Part shown: positions 51,149-59,250 of the stretch, piece by piece
Numbering within the stretch: the stretch's first letter is position 1
Layout: every line of letters begins with the position of its first letter
Source of the DNA: Nostoc punctiforme NIES-2108
GTDB taxonomy: Bacteria > Cyanobacteriota > Cyanobacteriia > Cyanobacteriales > Nostocaceae
DNA: 64,000 nucleotides
Direction of reading: 5' to 3'
NCBI GenBank assembly: GCA_003326195.1
Contig: LXQE01000157.1
Span: 21,890 to 85,889, forward strand
Notes under the pieces: generated by a model
Database searches by the model: none
Seen by the model: the letters and a program-made list of their open reading frames with translations, nothing else
Told to the model about the DNA's origin: nothing
Made by a program: the position numbers and the translations under genes

Positions 51149-51683
51149 CCAACACACTCACAGCCGCAGCTAAAGATGTGCCACACCAATGACAGCCAAT
51201 TTGTAGATTCTCTGCTGGGGAAACTTTATGACATTTGGGGCATTCTAAGCCATAAACTCCTGGCGGTGGTGCGGGGGGTGTTGGTGGATGGTGGTGATGT
51301 CCGAGATTTACTGCTGGATTGGGTGGTAGCAAAATTGTTGCTGGAATGCTATCTGTGGAAACGCTTGTAACGTTGAGTTTTATTTGTCCCAAAGAGATGC
51401 TAGTGCCCTCAGTTAAAGGCATTTCACCTTGGACTAATTGCCTTCCATCGACAACGGGGGGATTTTGCGATCGCAAATTTCTGATATAAAAGCGCTGTTG
51501 CTGGTGATGAAAAAATATTTCAACGTGCAGTCCAGACACAGTAGGATGACTCAGAACAATATCGCACCGGAGGGGGTCGCGACCGATGCGGACAGTGCCA
51601 TGATTTTGACTTGGCTGTTGTTCGTAAATGCTCTGAGTTTTATTTTGACCTGCATCGTGCCACTGTAAAGTTAGTGCGTTCAT
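51135..51683 (-). CDS. FHA domain plus C-terminal zinc-ribbon protein
   Basis: A 182-residue protein. The FHA domain (residues about 28-108) has VRIGRDPLRCDIVLSHPTVSGLHVEIFF and VDGRQLVQGEMPLTEGTSISLGQ. A His/Pro-rich linker (GHHHHPPTPPAPPPG) leads to a zinc ribbon with two CxxC pairs (CPKCHKVSP and IGCHWCG). The final residues come from the STRR array. Paired with the FHA-flavoprotein gene downstream on the same strand, it may bridge phosphorylated partners in one signalling complex. The PP2C phosphatase of this window also carries a zinc ribbon but is 26 kb away. Confidence 0.9.
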   Translation of the reverse strand: MNALTLQWHDAGQNKTQSIYEQQPSQNHGTVRIGRDPLRCDIVLSHPTVSGLHVEIFFHHQQQRFYIRNLRSQNPPVVDGRQLVQGEMPLTEGTSISLGQIKLNVTSVSTDSIPATILLPPNPAVNLGHHHHPPTPPAPPPGVYGLECPKCHKVSPAENLQIGCHWCGTSLAAAVSVLVVRS

Positions 51684-51790
51684 GGTTCTAACTTCGTAAA
51701 TCGTATTTAGCTACTTCAACATCTTCCTGTGCGATTCCTAACATGATTGAGTAGGTGGAAGCAAGTATTTAGAAAAAACTTCAACAAGCT

Positions 51791-52456
51791 TTATCTATCC
51801 GACGCTAATTTATCAGCAATGCGTGTTGTTTCTGGCAGTCGATATTTGGGCGTGCAGCGTAATACATAGTCAATCGCTGTCGGTAAACTAATTCGATGAC
51901 CACTGGAGATGTACAGTGGTTTTACTCCTGTGCGCGATCGCAAAACTGCCCCAATGGTTTCACCGTTATATATTAGTGGTTGCGTGCTGCCTTTGGTTTC
52001 TGCCAATTCTTCATGCTTACCTATCAACCTGGACTTAGCTACACCAATTGTCGGCATATCTATAAGTAACCCTAAATGGCTAGCTATACCTAATTTGCGG
52101 GGATGAGCAATTCCCTGACCATCACACAGAATGATATCTGGTGTTGTTTTGATCTTCTCCAAGGCATCAAGGACGGCTGGAATTTCCCGAAATGAGAGGA
52201 ACCCAGGAACATAAGGAAAGGTCGTAGGACGATGTGCTAGGCTTGTCTCGATTACTTGCAAATCAGGAAAACTCAGGACTGCAACTGCTGCACGGCTAAT
52301 GGTTCCATCAGCTTCAAAACCCATATCCACCCCAGCAACATACTGAATAGGTTCTTGCAGTTGATCCTCAGTAATTACTTGATTTTGCAGCGTTTCTTGG
52401 ATAACTATGGCTTCTTCTAGCGTCGAAGGCCAAACATGATCTCGGTAAAATTTCAT
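51791..52456 (-). CDS. nfi: Endonuclease V (deoxyinosine 3' endonuclease)
   Basis: A 221-residue enzyme cutting near deoxyinosine in DNA (or inosine in RNA). Catalytic residues are visible: Asp44 (VAGVDMGF), Tyr82 (PYVPGFLSFRE) and Glu91, Asp112 (ILCDGQGIAHPRKLGIASHLG). Further blocks are IGVAKSRLIG and PLYISSGHRISLPTA. Length and motifs are typical. Free-standing gene. Confidence 0.95.
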   Translation of the reverse strand: MKFYRDHVWPSTLEEAIVIQETLQNQVITEDQLQEPIQYVAGVDMGFEADGTISRAAVAVLSFPDLQVIETSLAHRPTTFPYVPGFLSFREIPAVLDALEKIKTTPDIILCDGQGIAHPRKLGIASHLGLLIDMPTIGVAKSRLIGKHEELAETKGSTQPLIYNGETIGAVLRSRTGVKPLYISSGHRISLPTAIDYVLRCTPKYRLPETTRIADKLASDR

Positions 52457-52698
52457 ATTGAAAATTGGAATTTAACTGATTAATATTAATCCTGTTAATT
52501 TGGCAAGCACAAAAACACTAGTTTTTGATGTTGATACAGGGAAAATATATTTTTGTAAAAGTCTGTGAAAGACTATCTTTATACTAAATATTTTAGCCCA
52601 GGTTAGCTGACATTTTGCATCACAATGTTACTTAAGGCTGTCAAGAGGGAATCCTGAAAATATAAGTTTATTTTCCTAAATTTTCTCTTTTACTGGTT

Positions 52699-53220
52699 AT
52701 GACACAGCCAAATATTCTAAAACTTGCAAAACAGGGAGATGTAGAAGCGATCGCATCTCTGATGAACCGCCACTTACACCCCAAAGGTATCGCTGCAACG
52801 GTTACTTTCCAAGATGCTTGCTTGGAGGTAATGCTAGAATCTGCCGAAGTACCAAATCAGCAAATTTTAGTTGCATTTATCCGCAAAGGTTTAACCGCTT
52901 TAGGGGCTGCATCTATTGAAATCGTGAAAGTTTACGGACAACAAACTGGTAAGGAGTTTCCAGCTTGGAGTAAAGAGTTTAATTTAGGCATAGTAGAAGC
53001 TGAAGCAGACGCAGTAGATCATGAACAGTCTTCCAGTAATCCTCAAATTCTAACTATTTGTATTAACTTCAGTGGTGATACTGCACAGGGAATAACAAAC
53101 CAAGATTTTGAATTTATAGCTAATCAAATCAGCACTGATATTTTATCATCTTGTAATGACGTTTTTATCCAAAAAGTAAGTATTAGTAATGGTAGTTCTG
53201 TAATTACAAAGGAACGCTAG
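52699..53220 (+). CDS. Uncharacterised cyanobacterial protein (paralogue of next gene)
   Basis: A 173-residue protein. The first 95 residues (NILKLAKQGDVEAIASLMNRHLHPKGIAATVTFQDACLEVMLE, ...FIRKGLTALGAASIEIVKVYG...EFPAWSKEF) match the start of the next gene almost position for position; I know this as a domain common in cyanobacterial hypothetical proteins without a function. The C-terminal 70 residues are unrelated and show no motif. No signal peptide. Confidence 0.75.
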   Translation: MTQPNILKLAKQGDVEAIASLMNRHLHPKGIAATVTFQDACLEVMLESAEVPNQQILVAFIRKGLTALGAASIEIVKVYGQQTGKEFPAWSKEFNLGIVEAEADAVDHEQSSSNPQILTICINFSGDTAQGITNQDFEFIANQISTDILSSCNDVFIQKVSISNGSSVITKER

Positions 53221-53404
53221 TATTTAATTTGGCTTACGCTGAGGCACAAAAAATAGTCTAAAAGCGGTATTTTTGCAATAAATATAATAAATCCAAGTAT
53301 ATTTTCAATATAAAGCTTCAAAGAATTGGAAAATGTTGCTTTTGCCTGTGAATAGGGAAACCTGAGATAGAAGATATTTTCTCAGTTTTTCGGATTTATT
53401 GGTT

Positions 53405-54424
53405 ATGAAACAGCCGAATCTTTTAGAACTTGCTAAACAGGGAGATGCACAAGCGATCGCATCTCTGATGAACCGTCAATTACAACCCAAGGGTATCACA
53501 GTAAAAGTAGCGCTCAAGGATGCTTGTTTACAGATAATGCTAGAATCCGCCCAAGTACCAAATCAGCAAGCCTTGGTTGCATTTATCCGTAAAGGTATAA
53601 CTGGCTTAGGTGCTGTATCTATTGAGAGAGTGAAGGTTTACGGGCGACAAACAGGTGAGGAATTTCCAGCTTGGAACCAAGAGTTTGAGCTAGTAGTACA
53701 CGCTAGTTCAACACAGTCTCCTATCAATACTGATTCAACTTTCTCTAGTGACCATAATCAACAGCTAGAGTCACCTGTAGTTACTCATAGAAATTTGCCA
53801 TCGAAAATTGTGCCAGAAAACCTAAAAGATAATAATATATATTACGAAATTGAAGGCATTAATGGTCAAATTCGATTAACTCATAACCGTATAATCATTT
53901 CTCAAGGACTTAAAGGTGATAAGGAAATTCCTATCAGCCGAATTACAGCTATGAAATTTAAGCGTGCTGATGCTTTGACACAATAAGGATACTTACAGTT
54001 TTCTATCCAGGGTGGGATTGAATCAAGAGGCGGAGTATTTGCAGCTGTCAGAGATGAAAATACTGTTATATTCCACGAGTTTGAGCAACTTGAATTTGAG
54101 GAAGTAAAGAGATATGTTAATAGTGTAATAGATGCTGATCCGATTGATTTTGATAAACTTAGATTTTTAGAGCTTAAAAAACTTAAGGAATTAAGAATTA
54201 AGGAAAGAGCAGAGAAGTTAAGAGCTTCAAGAGAAGCGGTTTTAATAAAGAAGAAAAAAAAGCCATTAACAACATTGGTTAAACTTCTAATTGGAGCTTG
54301 TTTTATATTGTTTGTGTTTGTTTTACTTACACCCCAAGGTTCTGTTTTTAACACTTTGTCTGGAAGTTTATTATTAATAATAAGCCTTGGATTTCTCTGT
54401 ATGGCTTTGATTAAGCCTGATTAG
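53405..54424 (+). pseudogene. Same N-terminal domain fused to a PH-like/membrane C-terminus, interrupted by an in-frame stop
   Basis: From the ATG at 53405 the frame runs to TAA at 53984-53986 (193 residues), then continues in the same frame without another stop to TAG at 54422-54424. The part before the stop ends in YYEIEGINGQIRLTHNRIIIS...EIPISRITAMKFK; the part after begins GYLQFSIQGGIESRGGVFAAVRDENTVIFHEFEQ. Together these make one DUF4429-like (bacterial PH-type) domain. Two hydrophobic helices (KLLIGACFILFVFVLL and LLLIISLGFLCMALI) end the protein. A single C-to-T change of CAA would explain the stop. The shorter product may still be made. Confidence 0.75.
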
Positions 54425-54545
54425 AAAATAATTGATACATACGATTTCTCGGAAATACGATCGCACCTCAAAGCTAAACTAGAAAAAACAGTGCGTAGCT
54501 TGCCACCGTAGGCATCGCTCAACTATCCGTATCAAAATAAAGCTT

Positions 54546-54767
54546 ATGAACACTAAAACATTAACTGCCATTCTTCACAAAGAAGAAGATATGTATGTTG
54601 CTGAATGTCCTGAAGTCGGCACAGTTGACCAAGGTGAAACAATTGAAGAAGCTCTTGCTAATCTTAAAGAAGCTACAAGGCTATATCTAGAAGAATGTCC
54701 TTTACTTGACATTGATCCTGATGAAATGGGATGTTCGACACTAATGAGGATAAATTATTATGCTTAA
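54546..54767 (+). CDS. HicB-family antitoxin-like protein
   Basis: A 73-residue protein with the HicB pattern LTAILHKEEDMYVAECPEVGTVDQGETIEEALANLKEATRLYLEE. HicB usually neutralises the HicA mRNA interferase, whose gene should adjoin; none is present. It overlaps the next small gene by 8 nt. Probably an orphan or partnered with an unrecognised toxin. Confidence 0.85.
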   Translation: MNTKTLTAILHKEEDMYVAECPEVGTVDQGETIEEALANLKEATRLYLEECPLLDIDPDEMGCSTLMRINYYA

Positions 54768-54984
54768 TGGACTCAGGCAACAGGCGATCGTCAAAACTGG
54801 TGGGGTAGTAGAAATCTCTTCTCCAGAACTTCCAGCAGGTGCAACTGTCGAAGTGATAGTACTTATGGAGTCACCCGCAAAGCATTCTGAAAAGTCTCTA
54901 ACTAGCTTTATTGGCTCTGCTAAAGGCAGTTTTGCCACACCGGAAGAAGTGGATAAGTTTATTCGCCAAGAACGAGATACATAA
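54760..54984 (+). CDS. Antitoxin-like small protein
   Basis: A 74-residue protein (GLRQQAIVKTGGVVEISSPELPAGATVEVIVLME, then FIGSAKGSFATPEEVDKFIRQERDT). The pattern is that of cyanobacterial antitoxins normally placed just before a PIN-domain toxin. No toxin follows; the next 250 bp hold no recognisable gene. It overlaps the HicB gene, so both are translated from one message. Confidence 0.78.
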   Translation: MLNGLRQQAIVKTGGVVEISSPELPAGATVEVIVLMESPAKHSEKSLTSFIGSAKGSFATPEEVDKFIRQERDT

Positions 54985-55234
54985 AAATTTTGGCATTCCT
55001 GAATTTGAATATCAATTATTCCAAAAACTTAGTTGAAAAAAGCTAAATATTCTATTTCTCTCTGCGTGAGCTTTTCATATATTTGATCGGTAACGCTAAA
55101 ATTATATAATGCTATTCAAGGCGTAGACTTCTATCTCCATATCAACATCTGGATCTATCCTTTAGAAGGATATCCGGTTAATTCTCCCTAGCTAAAATTT
55201 TATAATAAAAGTTATTTCGCCCCCGAAGCCAATC

Positions 55235-56200
55235 ATGAGAGAAGGAAAAACGCGGCGTAATTTCCTAATTACTAGCATTGCTGTAACTGGAGGTATTGTG
55301 GCAACTAATGCTTTTGGGCAAAATACTACCAACACCGCCACACCGCCAGCAACTATGCCAGAACGGGTGCTGGGACGCACGGAAGTCAATCTGCCTATCT
55401 TCGGGTTTGGAGCAGGACAAGTACCACTATCTGCCGGCGAAGGAAAAGAGGGTGATGCGACAGCAATCGTTCAAAGAGCGCTGGAACTTGGCATTCGCTA
55501 CTTTGATACAGCCGCTAGTTATGGGCCGAGTGAAGATTATTTAGGCAAAGTGCTACCACCCCATCGCTCAAAGCTGTTTCTAGCCAGCAAGACCGATCAA
55601 AGAGATCGGGATGGTGCATGGCGAGAATTGGAGCGATCGCTTAAACGTCTCAATACAGATTATCTCGATTTGTGGCAGTTGCATCACGTCTCTTTTTCGG
55701 AAGAACTCGACACCATCTTTAGTCCATCTGGCGCAATTAAAGCTTTAGAAGAAGCCATAGAACAAAAATTGGTGCGTTTTGCTGGGATTACTGGACATCA
55801 CGACCCTCAAGTAATTGCTGAAGGGTTACGTCGCTATCCTTTCCACACTACACTGATTCCTGTAAATGCTGCCGACAAACACCACCCACGTCCATTTATC
55901 CCAGTGGTTCTACCAGTTGCTCAAGAAAAAAATGTCGGTGTGATTGCGATGAAAGTCCCGGCTTATGGTCGGCTGTTTAAATCAGGTGCGTTGACAGGTA
56001 TGGAGGAAGCTTTAGGTTACACACTGTCTCAGCCTGGAGTTCATTGTTGCGTGATTGCAGCACAGACAGTTCCACAATTAGAGAATAATGTCAAGATAGC
56101 GCGGGCTTTTGTGCCTCTCAAAAAAGAAGAATTGAGTGCGATCGCTCAACGAGCTGCTAATGTCTGGGAAGATAGTACATTCTTCCGTGCTTGGACTTAG
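55235..56200 (+). CDS. Aldo/keto reductase with Tat signal
   Basis: A 321-residue protein. The N-terminus TRRNFLITSIAVTGGIVA is a twin-arginine signal. The AKR barrel shows RYFDTAASYGPSEDYLG (catalytic Asp and Tyr), LASKTDQRD (Lys), LWQLHHV (His) and CVIAAQTVPQLENNV. AKRs use NADPH, so a Tat signal implies export of the folded, cofactor-loaded enzyme to the periplasm or thylakoid lumen. Substrate unknown. Confidence 0.92.
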   Translation: MREGKTRRNFLITSIAVTGGIVATNAFGQNTTNTATPPATMPERVLGRTEVNLPIFGFGAGQVPLSAGEGKEGDATAIVQRALELGIRYFDTAASYGPSEDYLGKVLPPHRSKLFLASKTDQRDRDGAWRELERSLKRLNTDYLDLWQLHHVSFSEELDTIFSPSGAIKALEEAIEQKLVRFAGITGHHDPQVIAEGLRRYPFHTTLIPVNAADKHHPRPFIPVVLPVAQEKNVGVIAMKVPAYGRLFKSGALTGMEEALGYTLSQPGVHCCVIAAQTVPQLENNVKIARAFVPLKKEELSAIAQRAANVWEDSTFFRAWT

Positions 56201-56244
56201 CCCAACTAAAAAATGTCTAAATCAAGCCGCAAACTATCAAATAA

Positions 56245-56345
56245 AGCCAAATTGTATGGTTTACATTGCCCAAATTCATTTTCCGATGGTCAATGGGGGC
56301 TTAACGATGACGAAGCCCAACTTTAGCAAAATGTCCCGCCAAGAA
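56245..56345 (+). pseudogene. Possible DUF6888 remnant, frameshifted
   Basis: Just before the DUF6887 gene, one frame reads IAQIHFP and the next frame continues as GQWGLNDDEAQL. Adding one base joins them to QIHFPNGQWG, resembling the end of the DUF6888 proteins usually encoded directly before DUF6887. The upstream part is not convincingly recognisable. Confidence 0.3.
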
Positions 56346-56516
56346 CTTAGAGCGTATATTTTAGCTCATCGTGAAGATGATGAAGCGATTGAAGCATTGA
56401 TCAGCCGGGGAAATCCTAATAGTCCAACATATCCATTCCCTGAGACTAACGAGGATTTGAGGGCAATGGAAGAGATACTCAAGAAAAAACTGGGTAGTAG
56501 TGGAGAGGCTGTTTAG
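56307..56516 (+). CDS. DUF6887-family small protein
   Basis: A 69-residue protein (MTKPNFSKMSRQELRAYILAHREDDEAIEALISRG, then a Pro-rich YPFPE and a helical EDLRAMEEILKKKL). The internal ATG at 56307 is preferred because GGGGG precedes it; upstream codons belong to another frame. DUF6887 is usually the second gene of a DUF6888-DUF6887 pair proposed to be toxin-antitoxin-like; its partner appears broken here. Confidence 0.8.
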   Translation: MTKPNFSKMSRQELRAYILAHREDDEAIEALISRGNPNSPTYPFPETNEDLRAMEEILKKKLGSSGEAV

Positions 56517-56677
56517 AGCCTGTCAAGAAACAACTTTTACAATTTATTATCTAGAAAGCTTGCTGAGAAAGCATTTCTGGCTCAAAAGAGGCAAGATTGT
56601 TACATGACAAGCTCTTAATTAGTTGAAAGGTTTAACGATGGGTTTAGATAGTGAAATCTTGCAGATATTAAAACTGA

Positions 56678-57943
56678 CTAATCACACTGATAATATTGTG
56701 CCGCTTGCGACATATTAAATTGTAATAGCTTCTCCTCTGGCAACTTGTATCCCAAACTCGGCTTAAAAGGCGAAATATTCAAACTGCGAATAATTTCTGA
56801 CGCTACAGCCTTTGCTAGTAAAGGTGGTACAGAGTTACCAACTTGTCGAAATCCATGCCATTTGGTTACATGAAATCTAAACCAATCGGGGTAAGAATGC
56901 AATCTCGCCGCTTCCCTGACGGTGATACAGCGCGGCGTAGATGGATGAATCGGTCTAGGAGATGTGAAAGAACCCCTATACTTATCCGTTCCGGCTCTTA
57001 AAGTATTACAGACACCACCAGGATGTAGCTTATGAAAGCGACTAATTTTTTCTCTCTCGCCTTGTTGAGTCTCCTGAAAACGTTTAACAGTTTCCGCAGA
57101 ATGTTTGGTTCTTAAACTTGAAGAAAGTATTCGCAAATCATATTCTCGTTTGTAAGAATAATCATTATCTAGGCATTTGATACCGCGAAGTATAAGAGCA
57201 TAGTTACTAGGCTTTTCATAGTCTGCAACAACCCAATCTCTTGTTAGTAACTCTGGATATTTTTCTATTTCAGGTAAATCTCCAATTGCATCCCATACTG
57301 TAGGACTCGATGGAATGTCAGATATTTTTTTAGAATTTAAATTATTTATTAAAGCTTGTTTAGTAATCGGCTGAGGATATTTCGGTAACTCTACATCCTC
57401 TCTTGCACCTATAAGAAATAATCTCTCGCGAGACTGTGGTACTCCGTAATTTGCAGCGTTGAGAATTTTATAATTTTCTTCTACTTGATAGCCGTGAATT
57501 CTAAAATCGCTAATTAATGTTTGGAGGATTTGTTTATGTTCACCAACTGTAATTCCCCGAACATTTTCCATCACAAAGAATTTCGGTTTTAGTTCAATAA
57601 CCAGTCGATGAAAGTGAAACACCAAAGAGTTTCGGGGATCGTCAACAGCCCGTTTCCCAATTAGGGAAAATCCTTGACATGGTGAGCCACAAATTACCAC
57701 ATCAATTTCGCGATCGCCAATCTCAGACCGATTCCTAATTTCTTCCCCGGTTGTATCCACAACACTTTTACATAACACTGAGCAATAAGGGAAGTTAAAC
57801 TCATGTATTGCACAATGGATCGGGTCGATTTCCACAGACGCTAGCACATCAAAACCAGCTTGCTCAAAGCCAAGAGTCATACCGCCCGCACCAGCGAATA
57901 AGTCAACTGCGATCGCTCTTTGTTTTTTCATCTCATAAGCCAT
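56678..57943 (-). CDS. C5-cytosine DNA methyltransferase
   Basis: A 421-residue enzyme. Motif I AVDLFAGAGGMTLGFEQAGF is at residues 12-31, the catalytic PCQ (Cys89) in CGSPCQGFSLIGKR, ENV in VMENVRGI, QSRERLFLIGA, and motifs IX-X at the C-terminus (CITVREAARLHSYPDWFRF, RQVGNSVPPLLAKAVA). It transfers a methyl group to cytosine C5. The start overlaps the lpxB stop by 11 nt, so it is translationally tied to the lipid A genes. No restriction endonuclease gene adjoins, so it is solitary, perhaps a HIP1-type or other conserved methylase. The target sequence cannot be read from sequence. Confidence 0.94.
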   Translation of the reverse strand: MAYEMKKQRAIAVDLFAGAGGMTLGFEQAGFDVLASVEIDPIHCAIHEFNFPYCSVLCKSVVDTTGEEIRNRSEIGDREIDVVICGSPCQGFSLIGKRAVDDPRNSLVFHFHRLVIELKPKFFVMENVRGITVGEHKQILQTLISDFRIHGYQVEENYKILNAANYGVPQSRERLFLIGAREDVELPKYPQPITKQALINNLNSKKISDIPSSPTVWDAIGDLPEIEKYPELLTRDWVVADYEKPSNYALILRGIKCLDNDYSYKREYDLRILSSSLRTKHSAETVKRFQETQQGEREKISRFHKLHPGGVCNTLRAGTDKYRGSFTSPRPIHPSTPRCITVREAARLHSYPDWFRFHVTKWHGFRQVGNSVPPLLAKAVASEIIRSLNISPFKPSLGYKLPEEKLLQFNMSQAAQYYQCD

Positions 57944-59114
57944 GACACCTCAATATATTTGGTCGCATTTGCAAAATTTCTTGAGCCGCGCGATCGCAAA
58001 CCCCAACTTCTCCCAAACTTTGCCGCATTTCTTCATAATCTAGCAAAGTTTGCTCTCTGCGACTGGGATTGAGTAGCAGTTCCATCGCTGCTTGGGTAAT
58101 ATTTTCTGCTGTGGCTTGCTCTTGTAAAAATTCTGGCACAATCGGCTTCATCACGACTAAATTAGGTGGCGATGCGAAGGTTATTGAACCTTTGAGGATT
58201 TTACGAGCTATCCAAGCAGTCAAACGACTGAGGCGATAAACTACAACCTGTGGCACATTTAACAGAGCAAGTTCTAGATTGACAGTACCAGATTTGCTAA
58301 TAGCTAAATCAGCAGCGGCAAAAACTTCCTTTTGTTGACCTGATAGAACTGTAGCCCGTAAACCGTAACGCCCAATAGCCTCTTCAATTGGCTGTCTATA
58401 AACTTCCAGCGACAGTGGAATCCAGAAACGAACTTCAGGTAATTTCGCTTGAATAGTTTGGGCAGCTTGAAAAATAATTGGTAAAAGATATTTTAGTTCT
58501 TGGCGGCGAGAGGCGGGGAGGAGTGCGATCGCAATTTCTTCTGGAGCAATTCCCAGTGTTGCACGAGCTGCTTCCCTACTAGGAGCATCTTGCATTCGGT
58601 CAACCAAAGGATGTCCTACCCAACTAACATTTGCGCCTTTCTCGCGAAAGTAACGGGCTTCTTGTGGAAAGATTGCCAACAGCTTATCTGTAAAACCAAC
58701 AATCCGGTTAGTTCTCCGCAAACTTATTGACCAAGCCCACTCTTGGGGAGCAATGTAATACACCACAGGTACATCTGGCAGATGCTGTTTCATATAAGTC
58801 CCAATTTCCAGATTGGGAGTCATATAATCGATCAGCACTACCAAGTCAGGTGGATTTTGCTTTAAGGAAGCGATCGCCTGACGTTGCACCTGAAGAGTCG
58901 GTAAAATATAAGGCACTCCTTCTAAAATACCCATTGAGCCAATGCTACTGGTATTTCCCAACAGAGTTGCCCCAGCCTCTACCATTTTTTCGCCACCCAG
59001 TGCCACAATCTCTAATTCCAACCCAATCGCCACAGCTTGACGCTTCAGCGCTGAAATTAGTAGCGACCCTTGTAAATCGCCAGATACTTCGCCAGTGCTG
59101 ATAAATATCCGCAT
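57933..59114 (-). CDS. lpxB: Lipid-A-disaccharide synthase
   Basis: A 393-residue GT19 glycosyltransferase joining UDP-diacylglucosamine and lipid X. RIFISTGEVSGDLQGSLLI, ALGGEKMVEAGA, GSMGILEGVPYI, PDLVVLIDYMTPNLEIG, PVVYYIAPQEWAWS, FREKGANVSWVGHPLVD and SKSGTVNLELALLNVPQVVVYRLS are all LpxB blocks. It is the last lpx gene of the block, downstream of lpxA, and overlaps the C5 methyltransferase gene by 11 nt. Confidence 0.96.
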   Translation of the reverse strand: MRIFISTGEVSGDLQGSLLISALKRQAVAIGLELEIVALGGEKMVEAGATLLGNTSSIGSMGILEGVPYILPTLQVQRQAIASLKQNPPDLVVLIDYMTPNLEIGTYMKQHLPDVPVVYYIAPQEWAWSISLRRTNRIVGFTDKLLAIFPQEARYFREKGANVSWVGHPLVDRMQDAPSREAARATLGIAPEEIAIALLPASRRQELKYLLPIIFQAAQTIQAKLPEVRFWIPLSLEVYRQPIEEAIGRYGLRATVLSGQQKEVFAAADLAISKSGTVNLELALLNVPQVVVYRLSRLTAWIARKILKGSITFASPPNLVVMKPIVPEFLQEQATAENITQAAMELLLNPSRREQTLLDYEEMRQSLGEVGVCDRAAQEILQMRPNILRCHGL

Positions 59115-59121
59115 TTGATAA

Positions 59122-59250
59122 TTAAAGTTAGGAGTTAGGAATTAAAAGTGAGGAGTTAAAAGTGAAGAATTAGGAATGAGGAGTGAAGAGTTAAAAAATG
59201 TAATTTATCAACTCATAACTCATAACTCCTAACTCCTAACTCCTAACTCA
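59122..59250. repeat. STRR arrays in opposite orientation (GGAGTTA / TAACTCC)
   Basis: GGAGTTA, GGAATTA and AGTGAGG heptamers (59122-59200) face TAACTCC and TAACTCA heptamers (59207-59250), able to form a long hairpin between lpxA and lpxB. The array meets the lpxA stop codon. Confidence 0.88.

Noticed and set aside
53984..53986. Stop-codon read-through or recoding at TAA
   Set aside because: No selenocysteine-like or read-through context is visible and TAA is the least leaky stop; a nonsense mutation is simpler.
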